Assembly (NCBI RefSeq): GCF_963583255.1
Contig: NC_084804.1
Location: forward strand, 31,970,953 to 32,034,952
Length of the DNA stretch: 64,000 bases
Origin: Pyrus communis
Taxonomy: Eukaryota > Streptophyta > Magnoliopsida > Rosales > Rosaceae
Reading direction: 5' to 3'
Part shown: positions 34,749 to 46,900 of the stretch, in pieces
Numbering within the stretch: position 1 is the first letter of the stretch
How the letters are laid out: each line of letters starts with the position of its first letter
The notes under the pieces: generated by a model
Databases searched by the model: none
What the model was told of the DNA's origin: nothing
What the model saw: only the letters and a program-made list of their open reading frames with translations
Made by a program: the position numbers and the translations under genes

Positions 34749-36290
34749 TTTTTTTTTTTTTTTTTTTTTTTGAGAGGAAGTACGATATCATTGAAAATTG
34801 AAATACGTACAAATCGATGATAGCGTGCTTACATTGGGCCTCAATAAAAATCTTGTCGGGGCTTTCAACCCGATCGAAGGGAAAAAGAGTGTCCCACACC
34901 AAATTAACTACTAGTACTATCCTGCAATAATAATTCAGAAATTACATACGGAGGAGGCTCTTCGAACCAAGAGACCGGATGATCAATAGTTAGACTAAAC
35001 CTTGCAAGGCAATGAGCCACCTTATTCGTCTCTCTTTGACCATTTGTATCCTCAAGCAAATGCCCGTAATGACCACACTACGATGTACCTGCATTCTGAA
35101 TTGCTGAAGTCACCAACAACGCATCCCCTTCCACCTGGACCTGTTACGTGATCCATCTATGCAAGAACAACGCTGCTGCCCGTGCAGCAGCAGCCTTAGC
35201 GTGTAGTGCAGAGTGCACACCTTCCTCCCTACTCACTTGAGCCGCCATAAAACCTCCATCTGAGTCTCTAACTACCAATCCAAAGCCTCCAATTGACCCC
35301 TTTTCATCCCATGCTACATCAAAATTGCACTTTATCCACCCAGAAGCTGGAGTCTGCCAATGAAGTATTCGTACCGAGGAGTGTTGCGGTACAGCATCAT
35401 TCCATTTTTTAAATTCGGCCAACCACGCTTGTGCTTTGATTTGGGTATCCAACGGAGAAACATGAATACCATTCCAAATAAAGTCATTATGTACCTTCCA
35501 AATACTCCAAACTAGAATAAGGAGCAGCTCAAAACTTTCCTTAGATACTTTTTGCACCATATGCTCCAGCCACCCGCCAAACCCGTCCTCACTTCCAATA
35601 AACGACCGAATTCCCAACGGACTTCCAAACCACACAGCTGCTGCTCTAGGACACTTTAATAATGCATGTTCTACTGTCTCCTCTTCTTGATCTCAAAATC
35701 CTCAAGTAACCTCTATAAGTACTCGTCTATTCTTCATATTCACTTTGGAAGGCAACGCATTCATATACCCATGCCATACACAAATTTTCACTTTTCCCGG
35801 AACTTTGGCTCGCCATAATGCTTTCCAAAGAAACTTTGTGTTCTCGTTAACCATTGATCCCGGAGGCTCATCATCACCCATTTCCTGGCATGATCTTGCC
35901 ACAAAATACGCACTCTTAGTTGTGAACAACCCCTTTGGTTCTTTTGCCCAAATCAAAGAATCAGCTGGATGGAATAAGCTCAAAGGGATGCTCAAAATCA
36001 AATCCGCTTCCTCCTTCAAAAACCATCTACGCACTAAATTCGAGTTCCACCGATGGAATAAGCTCAAAGGGATGCTCAAAATCAAATCCGCTTCCTCCTT
36101 CAAAAACCATCTACGCACTAAATTCGAGTTCCACCGGACTCCATCATCCTCCGCCATCAAGGATCTCACCGTAAGAAATGGGAGCACCCCCATCGGTAGG
36201 GGGCTAAGGACTTGATAGAAATGCTCCCGTGGCAGCCAACTATCCCCCCAAATGCGAATTCGTAGACCATCCTCCACTCTTCATCTCGCA
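34749..36290 (-). mobile_element. 5'-truncated LINE (L1-like) with RNase H-like C-terminal region, defective
   Basis: On the minus strand a zf-RVT-type region comes first: RIRIWGDSWLPREHFYQVL, DSLIWAKEPKGLFTTKSAYF, FLWKALWRAKVPGKVKICVW (36277-35702). EEETVEHALLKCPRAAAVWF follows in a shifted frame near 35690-35630. After that come the RNase H-like parts: WIKCNFDVAWDEKGSIGGFG and GLVVRDSDGGFMAA (35635-35144). The element ends in an A tail, seen as the T run 34749-34771 on the plus strand. The reverse transcriptase and endonuclease are missing, a frameshift separates the two parts, and an internal 84-base duplication is present. Such copies depend on other LINEs and are dead. Confidence 0.85.
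35968..36135 (-). repeat. Perfect 84-base tandem duplication inside the LINE
   Basis: Two units (35968-36051 and 36052-36135) appear identical and keep the frame, adding a second copy of 28 residues that begin RWNSNLVRRWFLKEEADLIL. The identity of the units means the duplication is recent, or an assembly artefact. Confidence 0.9.
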
Positions 36291-36469
36291 CCTTGAAAAA
36301 TAATTATCCGAGATGCCGTCACACTGTGCCTGAAATAGGTTTCAATTCGGTTAGGGTTTCGTTCATTTTCAATTTCATTTTCTGATTTTGGTTTTAATTT
36401 TAGATTAAATCTCATTATTTTGATTATAATTCAATAAATTTGTGTGAAGTAGGTTTTCTGTTGGACAGC

Positions 36470-36722
36470 TCGACTTCTCTCTCTGCGATTCGACTGGTAT
36501 CTCCCCCACAAAGTCGACAAGAAATTCTTGACAGCTTCTCTATTACCACTGCAAAAGGTCCTTCACATTCCCCCTCATTTCTTCATCCTAAACCCTAATT
36601 TCCAAAATTACTCGGTAAATTTTTAATTTTGTACAGGCGTGAGTACGACGCGTATTTCTACAAGGCCTTCAAGGTGTACATGCATCTATGGAAATTTCAG
36701 CAAGAAAATCGCCAGAAACTCC
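36470..36722 (+). pseudogene. Fragment of a SCAI-like (DUF3550/UPF0682) gene
   Basis: Between 36637 and 36721, after an acceptor-like TTGTACAG, one frame reads EYDAYFYKAFKVYMHLWKFQ then QENRQKL, closely matching the conserved plant SCAI pattern YFxKVFKxYTQLWKFQQENRQKL as I remember it. Upstream, 36500-36556 reads HKVDKKFLTASLLPLQK, which could be the decayed preceding exon (family: VDKADxKFxxIRDLP). After LLPLFCH two stops follow. A related AT-rich block is repeated (36340-36450 and 36945-37055). No downstream SCAI exons are recognised, so this is a fragment. Confidence 0.5.
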
Positions 36723-37399
36723 TCCCCCTGTTCTGTCATTGATAGGACTCAGCCCTGTCTCTCTCATTCTTGAGGTATCTGCCGTTGGATTCCGTTTTTC
36801 GTCTGAAATATTTAATTTTTTATTTGAGTTTGCTGGGATTTATTCGATTCAACTGGGGTGGGGTTTTCAATTGTTTGGATTTTTTTTTTTATTAATTTAG
36901 ATTTCTGGTTTTTTTTTTTTTTTTTTTGTTGGTACCGCAATGATAATTTCGTTCAATTTCAATCTCATTTTCTGATCTTTGTTTTAATTTTGGATTTAAT
37001 CTAATTATTTTGATTCTTATTCAATAAATTTGTGTAAAGTAGTTTATTGTTGAAGAAGTGGTTGACCTTTTAATTGTGCCTGTTGTGTTAGTGGTCGTTG
37101 CTGGACCGGCAAGTAAAAAATTCTACTTTGCATAACGACACACCTGCTTTTTTGCAGCAAGGACCAAAACAAGTAGAAGTGAAGGCTTAACTGTTTGGGT
37201 ATTTCTCCTAAACCTAATTATTCTTATTTAAATGGAGTCTACTTTTACAGATACGAATTTGTATTATGTTATTCAACTGTCTGTGGAAGTCTTTTAATGC
37301 AAGCAATCAGATTTTCTTTTTCAATCAATTTGGGGGGTTTAGGATGAGAAGTGGTACACAGAATTGGTGTTTTGTAAGAGGACGAGGTTTTTCAATTTA

Positions 37400-37949
37400 G
37401 TCTGGTCAGACAGTGAATGGAGGGAGTGGTGTGGGAAGAGATGGGAAAAGACTTCCGTGGTTACCGGCAGCGAAAGGTAAAGGAGCAAAAGGGTTGGAGA
37501 AAGGAACTAGGGCGAAGACATCTGTTTCGTCTTGGGAGGAATCTGCAAAGAGGTTAGAGTAAGTCAGTGATAATGGTTCTTGGGGGAGAGCAGCAAGGAG
37601 TTTAGATGCAAATAGTAGTAAGTTGTCTTAGGACAATTCAGCAAGTATGTTAGAGGAAGAAACAAAGTCGAAAACTGGTCGTGCTTATTGGGAGGTGTCA
37701 AGAAATAGTTATGTTAGGAAAAATGGTGCATCAGAGCATGGGAGTAGAGAAGGTAGAACTGGAAGGGGAACTTTGGTAAGGGATCGTCAAAATGATTATC
37801 GTGGTAGGGACAGAAGATTGAGGAAAGCCGATACAGAAAAAATTTATGTTAGGAAAAGTGGTCCATTTGAGCATGGGAGTAAGGAAATTAGAATTGGAAG
37901 GGGAAGTGCAGTAAAGGAAAGAACTCCAGTAGTTTGTTTTCATGAATAA
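37400..37949 (+). pseudogene. Unidentified broken reading frame with an internal repeated motif
   Basis: One frame reads GKRLPWLPAAKGKGAKGLEK, then stops near 37560 and 37630, then an open part 37647-37949 of about 100 codons rich in Arg, Gly, Lys and Ser. In that part SYVRKNGASEHGSREGRTGR and IYVRKSGPFEHGSKEIRIGR are two copies of one motif about 57 residues apart. I do not recognise the family; the low-complexity basic composition would fit an RNA-binding or organellar protein N-terminal region. The stops suggest it is degenerate, or that introns are misread. Confidence 0.4.
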
Positions 37950-39870
37950 GCTCTTTCCGCTTTTCATTCCTCATGCACTGAGAAGGCTGTAAAGAATAAA
38001 ACTCCTTCCCCCCCGTTCCGCGTGAACTAGCGGACCGATTACTAATTGTGGATGCTCACTCCAGCATGAGCGAACCTTTTCGAAACTGGTTAGGAATGGG
38101 CGCCACTATCCCAGCTCGGATCTGTATATTCAGTCATACCGGCATGGCCCCACTGATTTGTTTTCAATGAAGAAAGAAGAAAAGATCGATGAATGATTAA
38201 GCAAGACTTTTCCTTAGAGAACCGACAGGAAGATGTCTATGGTTTAGATAAAACATATATTTTGCAGTCTTTTGTTAAGATTATATGTATTTATAGTGTT
38301 ATGGAAAGATTATTTGTGTTGCTATTCTTTGCTAAAATGTTTTTGCATAAATTTGCATACATTTCTACTTCTATTCTAATCCCATGTATATTTGCTTGCC
38401 GTTCTTTCGGAATCTTCTCTGAACCCAGAAAAAATTTAGCCTTCGGACGACGCCGACTGCTATAATCTAAGTGGTTTAGCAACTAATAGGTATACCCAAT
38501 ACCTCTTGCTGCTTGCGACAACCTTCAAATATTTCTTTCTCTTTCTGTACATATAATATATATTATCATAACATATATAATAAACATGCATACGCTCATT
38601 TGCTTGATTTGTGATGCTCAGTGAGCTTGAAAAATTAGGCCCATTAATTTTTTTTAATTTTTATAATATATCTCGGTTGTTGAAATTGTATACTGTGTTT
38701 GATATTCTGATTATTTTGGCATTTCAGTTTGGATTTGTATTTGATTTTGATTAACAAATTTATGGTAAAACCCCACTAAGAAATTTAGGAATGTGTATTA
38801 GGGTTTTTTGGGTCTTCTTTTTATTAAGATTTTACAATGGAGAATTCCAAATTCTTTGTGGTGGAGATCACAGTTTCGATTTAGATTTTTTTTTTTTTTT
38901 GGGTTATGAAATGAGTTGGAATGTTTGGTCTGTTTCTTTGTGCACCAAATGCCCAAAGAGGTCGCTGTTTCAGAATTTTAACCCTCCACCACAAATTTCC
39001 TAAGAGCTATAAGACGACAAAATGTAGAAGATGAATATTTTTGGAAAAGAGATGAATTAATTCCTTAACTTAGATAAAACAAAATACTTGAACTTGGCTG
39101 AACTTCCTTGCCGTCCCTAAGCTTAGATTCCTGAAGTTCGCTGGCTGTTTGGTACTCTTGACTAGAGCTTCGCTCGAAGTCTTATCCCTTTCCACTTCAG
39201 CCATTGAATTCTTAGGTGGTTCTGCTTCTGGATCTTAGCTTTGATTATTTTTCCTGAGTTTACATTTTTTTATCAATTTAAATCGTGTTAAACAAACGGA
39301 AACATGGTAACTGTCATAAAAAGATTCCTGTTTAAATTTTGAAAAAAAAAAATCGAAAATGATACTTATAGCGATGTAAAACCAGGCGGCGGGAATGCGG
39401 AATCGGTTTCCTGGGCGGGGCGACCTGGTTGCTTTCATCCGCCGGCAGCTGCCGTATTCGCAGCCATGTAACGCTGCGTTTCCTTCCCTCTTTTGTCTGA
39501 ACAAAGGCGAATCTGAACCTTACTGCATGGGGATCCTGCAAATTCATGTAGAAAATTGTTGTGAGCGGTTTCTGTAACTCGGTTTGTCTAGGGTACGTTA
39601 GCGTATACCGAGTACGAACACCTATAAGCGACTCATTAGATAGAGTATTTAGACCGTTCATATGGTGCGACACCAGTCAATAGGCCTTCAGTAGGTTAAA
39701 ATTTCGCTGCGGAAGTGGTAGTCTACTTACTCATATATTTGCTGGCAGTTCCGGGGAAATTGGTGACATTGCCATCAACTTTGAACCCTTTAGATGACAA
39801 GTGATTTGGGCCCTGGGGCTTTATAGTTTTGGGTGTCATTCTTTCTTGGGTTGGTCCGCTTAGACCATTA
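37950..39870. other. Intergenic region without a supportable gene
   Basis: T-rich runs occur (38888-38900). A GC-rich island lies at about 39380-39480 with GGCGGCGGGAATGCGG and CCGCCGGCAGCTGCCG, the latter nearly palindromic. Short reading frames on both strands show no family I know. Confidence 0.4.
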
Positions 39871-40010
39871 GGGTACATTTGTTACACCGGACTATCTCGA
39901 AATGGGCTAGCTTCAAGGATTAAGTTGGATGGACTTAGATTAAACCAGGTTAGACTGATTTAGTCAAACGTTTGGTGCAGTGTCTGTTTAAAAAGCAGGA
40001 TAACGAAAAA
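39871..40010. mobile_element. End fragment of the GGGTGCGTTTGTT TIR family, reversed
   Basis: TTA is followed by GGGTACATTTGTTACACC and then by words shared in inverse orientation with 1-209 (ACTGATTTAGTCAAACGTTT, GGTGCAGTGTCTG). The other end was not found, so the limit at 40010 is approximate. Confidence 0.5.
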
Positions 40011-40202
40011 CCATCACATTCACCCAAAAGACTAACAAAACAATTCAGAACAAAAGTCATACTTTTACTATATAAAATTATAAAATTTTCATCTAATAAA
40101 GAATGATGTCAGGAGCTACACACGATATGGAGTCATCGGATGAGGTATTACGTTGTGTATGCAAAATGTATATATACGTTTTATATGACATACAAATTGA
40201 AC

Positions 40203-40624
40203 TCAGGATCTTCTTCCTTCTTCCAGTAACTGGTGGACCGGTGCACTCGAATCTTGCGGACTCGAGTCTGGACTCTCAATATCTTTTCTTCGCATAAGAA
40301 GAGAGCTTAACCTCGTGGCCACAGATAAGGACACACCAACATTCCTCTTTGCACCCAGCATGTGGAAATACATTTGAGGTGCCCACCCATCTCGTTGGTT
40401 TAGGAGAGGGAAGGACTGCAAGTAACAAATCGAAGCTGTGACAATTCCTATAAGAGCTCCAGTGAAGACGTCCTGCCAATGATTCACTAATCATCCACAT
40501 GAGAGATTCCCACGAGAGCAGCACATAGTAATGGAAGAAATACAATGTAGGAGCTTTGCGGAATGGCCTCTATGATTAAACACTTTGATCTTCCCGGACA
40601 AATACCATGCAAGAAAACCAAGAG
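40203..40624 (-). pseudogene. Lipid phosphate phosphatase (PAP2 family) 3' fragment, frameshifted
   Basis: On the minus strand, after an acceptor TTTGCAG at 40625, the frame reads LGFLAWYLSGKIKVFNHRGH. A shifted frame then reads VFLPLLCAALVGISHVDD, and another shift gives NHWQDVFTGALIGIVTASIC to the stop at 40203. Intact plant LPPs have [20 protein letters not shown] here, so the Tyr-Trp-His part of the third phosphatase motif is damaged. At least two indels break the reading frame. Upstream exons (the first phosphatase motifs) are not seen. It is a non-functional fragment. Confidence 0.75.
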
Positions 40625-41529
40625 CTGCAAATAAAATTGAAGTATTTCAGCACAAGGAATCAAACAACAACATTTTTTTGTATTTATTTACATGACTGAG
40701 AGATTAAATGAACAATTATAAAAATCAATACTCAAACTCCAAAGCTCTGCATCTACATCTAAATTCTTTGTCCTTAATACTAGTTTTCTAATCAAAAGCC
40801 TTGCATCTGGATCCAGAAAAATTTCTTACTCCTTCTCATAATTATGCTCTAGTTCCAAAGCCTTGCATCTACATCAAATTGTGGACGTGATAGGAAGTAG
40901 ACAAGAGCACCGCATGCTAAGGCACACAGTTTTTTGTCCTTAATACTAATTTTCTAATCAAAATTTGCACCATAATTATCATTTTACTTTCCTTATAGAA
41001 CACCTAATTATTACTGATATTAATATGAACAATTGTGCAGCCTCGTGCACCAGGCTACTGCCATTGCAAAGTGCATAGACAAACAATTTGAACGACGCTA
41101 ATCATCCACCCGACTCGGACCACTTAGCCACTACTGATTTATGAAATTCAACCCAAATAAAAAACACCCAAAACCACAAAATTCAAGAAAACTAATATTA
41201 TCCACAAAATTGACAATCTTTGCTGTAAAAATTCCAAATTTTCACAGTTTTCAAACCCAAAACAACTAATCGATGAAAACCCAGTAATAATTTAACGATC
41301 TGGAAAACAAAATCAAAGAAATAAATCGCTCGATTCGAAATTTACCAGACCAGGAGCAGATGATGACGAGCAGGAGATGAGAGTGAACGAGGATAAAGGA
41401 GCAGGAAGAGGAGCGAGCAGACGAGGACGTGTGACGACTCTCTCAATGACGGGCTTGATAAACTCTTGGTATTTGCGAAAACTTCTGCTTAAAATTCTTC
41501 AAAATTGTTCGTTGTCAATTTATAGAGCT

Positions 41530-41815
41530 TTGTGTTTATAATCAGAACCGTTCATATTATAAATCATCCTATAAAGATCACATCTGCAAAAAATCAATTA
41601 AAATTAAGGTCGTTTAGTCATTAAACTATTTAAAAACAAATGAACAGTATTGGTAAAAGCATTACGAACCATCTATGTATTTGCTACAATAGATTTCCTA
41701 AACGACCTTAGTTTTAATTTATTTTTTGTAGAGATGATCTTTACAGTATGATTCATAGTATGAATGGTTCTGATAATAAGTACAAAACTTTGTGTTTAAA
41801 ATACTAAGAGTTTTG
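41530..41815. mobile_element. Hairpin MITE (CCGTTCATATTATAAATCAT family)
   Basis: The left arm TTATAATCAGAACCGTTCAT and the right arm GAATGGTTCTGATAATAAG are inverted copies, and the inner parts (GGTCGTTTAGTC and AACGACCTTAG) are also complementary. The homologue in the second duplicate is at about 44540-44770. Limits are approximate. Confidence 0.65.
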
Positions 41816-42340
41816 AGTAGGAATTCATACTCATCTTTGAGTAGCCAAGTATTATTTGTATTTGTGGATTCTCGCTAAGAACTCCTAGCAAAAGAGATAG
41901 TCGGAGTGAGTGAGGGCTAATCTCATTAAACTTAAGGACTTTTAATTAAACACTCTCGGTACTATTCACTTTTAACGAAAAATCATATTTTTATCTTTCT
42001 CTGATACTATTTACTACATCTTTATTTGTCATTTTTCATTAAAACTAAAGCTTTTTTGGACTTTTTATTAGTTTTCCTTTAAACTTAATCCATTTGCCTA
42101 ACAAACATAGGACTACAATTATAATTAGTGTAGTCTAGTCCAATAAAATTTAGTGAACCCAAACAAGCACTACCTTAGGTTGATATTTTGGTAATGCTCA
42201 CGCTGTTAAAGGTAGTTTCTTAATTTTAAAATTATAATCAATCCATAAGTGTTGTGGTTGACTTTAGAGTGAGAGATTATTAGATATGTATACCTTAAAA
42301 GTCAATCATGAAATGCAAATTTAGATAATACAAATTATTA

Positions 42341-42462
42341 AGGGAATTGTTATTAGCATTCCAAAAATCTCATTCTACACTCCAAACTTTCTATATTAAG
42401 AAAGAAAAATACACTTGTGAGGAGTGTATAATGAGATTTTTGGAATGCCAATAATACTTCCT
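42341..42462. mobile_element. Palindromic MITE (AGGGAATTGTTATTGGCA family) with visible empty site
   Basis: The left arm AGGGAATTGTTATTAGCATT and the inverted right arm AGGAAGTATTATTGGCATTC pair over about 40 bases. ATTATTA is duplicated at 42334-42340 and 42463-42469. The duplicate at about 45325-45335 has a single ATTATTA and no element, which proves the insertion and its limits. Confidence 0.9.
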
Positions 42463-42871
42463 ATTATTAATATACTAATTTAATCAGAGGCCAAAATCAC
42501 TATTAATGATATAGTCTCATTGGTTGTTACAAAAATGTCACTCTTACTACATTTTACATATATATCCCGTTTGTACCATCTCTCTAATAGAGATGGAACC
42601 CGCATTTGTTAGTGGGCATTACCTCTATTAGAGAGGTCTTACAAATGCGGTATGAAAAATATGATAAGTATAACATTAACTCTACTTGTTTTATTTATGC
42701 CTAAACAGTGAGTCCATTGTAATCTAAAAAAGTCAAATTCAATAGACCTTTTCTCTTGCATGTGGTCCAATATCCTATTGGATAGTTGTTGAGCTTTCAC
42801 TCATGCATTCCGAGTTTGAACTTCTCATTTCCTAAATTATTGTAATAGTTTCGAACCCTCCCTCTTCCCTT

Positions 42872-42882
<11 letters not shown>

Positions 42883-42904
<22 letters not shown>
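42883..42904. repeat. (TA)n run followed by a T run
   Basis: A short TA microsatellite followed by about 16 T residues. The homologous place near 46770 is shorter. Confidence 0.8.
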
Positions 42905-42920
<16 letters not shown>

Positions 42921-43134
42921 AAAAGAGACCTTTTCTCTAACTCTCATATCTTAAATTATTTCTAGCTGTAGTATTATCAAATAAATAATGGATAATTTGA
43001 AAAAAAGATCGACACACATTATACTCAATTAGGAGAGTGGGTCGTTTCAAATCATTCATTTTAGAACACTGAAATAAGTGTGCAAGTTCTCAATAGAGAT
43101 AAAGTGCCCTAGACAAAAAGTTCTTGGATGTAGT

Positions 43135-43818
43135 TGTAAACACAAATATTCCTACGATGAATGAGACAAGAACACGTATATAAAATAATATTTTGTATTA
43201 ATTTTGGTGTTACAATCTCTTTTACAATTTGATCCTCTGATTCTATCTTCGTAAGGTGTAGATTTGTTGATGGGCTGTTGATCTAAAGAGTCGTTGGGGC
43301 TCAATTTATGGATAATAGTGGTGCAAATTTGTTGATGTTGTTGATCCAAAGGGCCGTCGGGGCTTGATCTTTAGGATGAATGAGGATGAACGGATCTTCA
43401 AGGGCCTTCGAGGCTTGGTCTTGATGACCGGTTGTATGGATTTCTTCAAGGATTTGACGAAGAACGAAGAGAGCTTTCTTGATCCTTTGGGATTCTTGGG
43501 AATTTGGGAGGTTGGATGCTTGAAAGCTTTAAAGTTTTATAGCTTCAAGGGTTTGGGGAATTCTCTTCCAATTTGGGAGTAGAAAAATGTATATGTCAAT
43601 TCCCCTTTTGATCCCTTGATGGAGAAGCCTATTTATAGACTTTGAGAATGAACCACCACCATTGTTTTTTTTTTTTTCCCGGTGAAGTAAGCGGATGATG
43701 TAGGTGAAATGAGTGGAGGTTGTAGGTGAAGTAAGTGTATGATGTACGTGAAATGAATGGAGGTTGTAATTTTAATGCATTGGTCAACATTTATTTCATC
43801 GAAATTTCGATGTCTACA
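43135..43818. mobile_element. LTR of a retrotransposon at the junction of the two tandem copies
   Basis: TGTAAACACAAATATTCCTA opens it and ATTTCGATGTCTACA closes it. The same start style (TGTAAATACGGAATTCCTGC, then ACAAGAACACG) and end (ACATGTCTACA) occur in the solo LTR at 57090-58231. About 130 bases of non-LTR sequence (AATGCCCCCACTTTAAGG...) follow before copy 2 begins, perhaps a piece of the element's interior. There is no target duplication. A 42-base imperfect direct repeat near 43680-43765 (AGTGGAGGTTGTAGGTGAAG type) lies inside. Confidence 0.6.
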
Positions 43819-43950
43819 AATGCCCCCACTTTAAGGTGCGTCATATACATGTGCTTGTCACGTGTAAGAGATGCACTTTGAAGTCCCTTAACGTAGATGT
43901 CGATCCAAGGACCCTCAAGGTTTGATCTTGAAATGGACTGGAAATTTCTT

Positions 43951-46900
43951 CAAGGAATCAAACAACATTTTTCTGCATTTATTTACATGACTTGAGAGAT
44001 TAAATGAACAATTATAAAAAGCAATTGAAATAGAATCGGATTGATATGAATGGGAAAGTACAAGAGACCAAAACAAACAATTGATCCCAGTGCACCAGGC
44101 CACTGCCATTGCAAAGTACATAGACAAACAACTTGAACGACGCTAATCACCCACTCGACTTGGACCACTTACCACTACTGATTTATGAAATTCAACCCAA
44201 ATCAAAAACACCCAAAACCACAAAATTCAAGAAAACTAATATTATCCACAAAATTGACAATCTTTGCTGTAAAAATTCCAAATTTTCACAGTTTTCAAAC
44301 CCAAAACAACGAATGTATGAAAACCCAGTTATAATTTAACGATTTGGAAAACAAAATTGACGAAATAAATTGTCCGATTAGAAATTTACCAGACCAGGAG
44401 TAGATGATGATGAGCAGGAGATGAGGGCGAACAGTACGAGGATGACGGAGTAGGAAGAGGAGCGAGCAGACGACGACGTGCGACGACTCTCTCGATGACG
44501 GGCTTGGTAACCTCTTGGTATTTGCGGAACAATACCCTAAGAACGTGTTTATAATTAGAACAATTATATTATAAAGCACCTTATAAAGATCACATCTGTA
44601 AAAAATCAATTAAAATTAAGGTCGTTTAGTCATCAAACTGTTTAAAAACAAATGAACAGTATCGGTAAAAGTATTACAAACCGTCTATATTTGCAGAGAT
44701 GATCTTTACAGTGTGATTCATAATATGAATGGTTCTGATCATAAGTACAAAACTCTGTGTTTAAAATTCTAAGAGTTTCGAGTAGGAATTCCTACTTATC
44801 TTTGAGTAGGAATTCCTAATTATCTTTGAGTAGCCAAGTATTATTTGTATTTGCGGATTCTCGCTAAGAACTCCTAGCAAAGGAGATAGTTGGAGCGAGT
44901 GAGGGCTAATCTCATTAAACTTAGGGACTTTTAATGAAACACTATCGGTATTGTTTACTTTTAATAAAAAATCACAATTTGACATTTCTTTGTTACTATT
45001 TACTGCACCTTTATTTGTCATTTTTCATTAAAACTAAAGTTTTTTTTTGAACTTTTCATTATTTTTCCTTTAAACTTAATCCCTTTGCCTACCAAACATA
45101 GGACTACACTTATAATTAGTGTAGTCTAGTCCAGTAAAACTTAGTGAGCCCAAACAAGCACTACCTTAAGTTGAGATTTTGGTAATGCTCACATTGTTAA
45201 AGGTAGTTTCGTAATTTTAAAATTATAATCAATCCATGAGTGTTGTGTTTGACGTTGGTGTCAGTGAGAGATTGTTAGATATGTATACCTTAAAAGTCAA
45301 CCATAAGATGCAAATTTAGATAATACAAATTATTAATATACTAATTTAATCAGAGGCCAAAATCACTACTAATGATATAATCTCATTGGTTGTTACAAAA
45401 ATGTCACTCTTACCACATTTTACATATATATCCCATTTGTATCATCTCTCTAATAGAGATGGAACCTGCATTTGTTGGTGGGCATTACCTTTATTAGGCC
45501 ATCTCCAACCGAAGGGTCCAAAGGGCCAGAGGGCCGAAAATAGACCGAAATCCATCTCCAATTGAGGGCTAGGCCAGAAGGCTCGTATAATATGAGAGGG
45601 CCCCACCGAATCTGAAAGGGCTGACCAAAAAAATCATTGTTCCTGTCGATTATAATCGACAGGAATCCTTAAGCTAAAATTCAAATGCAACGGCTAACTG
45701 ACATCAGCTAGCCGTTGCATTTGATTTTTTTTTTTTTTTTCAGTTTTATTATTATTATTTTTTTACAAAATTTTTCCTATAACTTCTATTTCACAAATTT
45801 TGTTTCATTTTATTTTAAATTCTATTTTTTTTCTATAACTTCTATTTCACAAAATTTGTTTCATATTTTTTTTAAATTATATTTTTTTCCTATAACTTCC
45901 TAAGCCATTATACAACATTAAATTAAATTAAGTAACATGAAACAACATTAAACAATATGAAACAACATTAAATAACATTAACCAACATACAAATTATGCA
46001 ATATAAAAAAAAACATTTAACAACATGCAACTTAAACAATATTTTTAAAAACATTTAACAACATAAAACTTAAACGCCTACTCCATGCTTCTTTTGGCCC
46101 AAAGATGTGAAACAAGATCCTATTGTAGGTACTTGTTTGTGGCACGAGAATGTATCATTTTATAGCACCTCATGTACTCATTAATTTATAGAGATACTAC
46201 CAGTTCTTGGATTGAAAGGCAAATTAGGCCCACCCTATTTATAGCAAAAGAAAAATTCAAATCCAACGGCTAGGTGATGTCATGCTGACATCACTTAGTC
46301 GTTGGATTTGAATTTAAGTTGTAGTTTTTAAATAATAAATTATGTTTGGCCCTTGGTTGGAGACGATTTTTTGTGACACGGCTAAAACGAGCCTTATGGC
46401 CCTTTGGCCCTCGGTTGGAGACGGAGGCAAATATGGCCATGTATTGTTCATTAAAATATTAATTTCTTGGAGGGACAAAGGGCTAAAACAAGCCCTTTGG
46501 CTAGCCCTCAGTTGGAGATGGCCTTAGAGAGGTCTTACAAATGCGGTATGAAAAATATGATAAGTATAGCATTAACTCTAATTGTTTTATGCCTAAACAG
46601 TGAGTCCATTGTAATTAAAGAAGTCAAATTCAATAGACCTTTTCTCTTGCATGTGGTCCAATATCCTATGGATAGTTGTTGAGCTTTCACTCATGTGTCT
46701 AGAGTTCTAAACTTCTCATCTTCTAAATTATTGTAATAGTTTTAAACCCTCCCCCTCCCCCTCCCCTTAATAATAATATATATTTTTTTTTTAAAAGAGA
46801 CATTTTCTCTAACTATGATATCTTAAATTGTTTCTACTTGTAGTATTATCAAATAAATAATGGATACTTTGAAAAAAGAATCGACACACATTATACTCAA

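Larger units (their letters stand above)
40653..43134 (+). repeat. Second tandem duplication, copy 1 (partner 43951-47008)
   Basis: The segment starts CAAGGAATCAAACAACA and ends TTCTTGGATGTAGT, as the partner does. Conserved blocks include the 41085-41470 region, an inverted-repeat MITE (about 41530-41815), a GGTACTATTCAC MITE (about 41935-42085) and 42105-42340. Copy 1 alone holds the MITE 42341-42462 and a different 340-base stretch at 40700-41040. A short minus-strand frame at 41460-41346 (KPVIERVVTRPRLLAPLPAP) is shared with 44507-44395, but I cannot assign it. Confidence 0.85.

Noticed and set aside
38000..38130. A structured RNA near ACTAGCGGACCGATTACTAA
   Set aside because: No recognisable box C/D, H/ACA or tRNA features could be assigned by eye.
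41346..41460. A short gene with KPVIERVVTRPRLLAPLPAP on the minus strand, repeated at 44395-44507
   Set aside because: The frame is not preserved between the two copies and no start, splice or family support exists; possibly an old first exon, but not supportable.
43983..44168. Hydrophobic minus-strand frame resembling a small membrane protein
   Set aside because: The homologous copy at 40700-41130 does not keep the frame, so it is unlikely to be coding.
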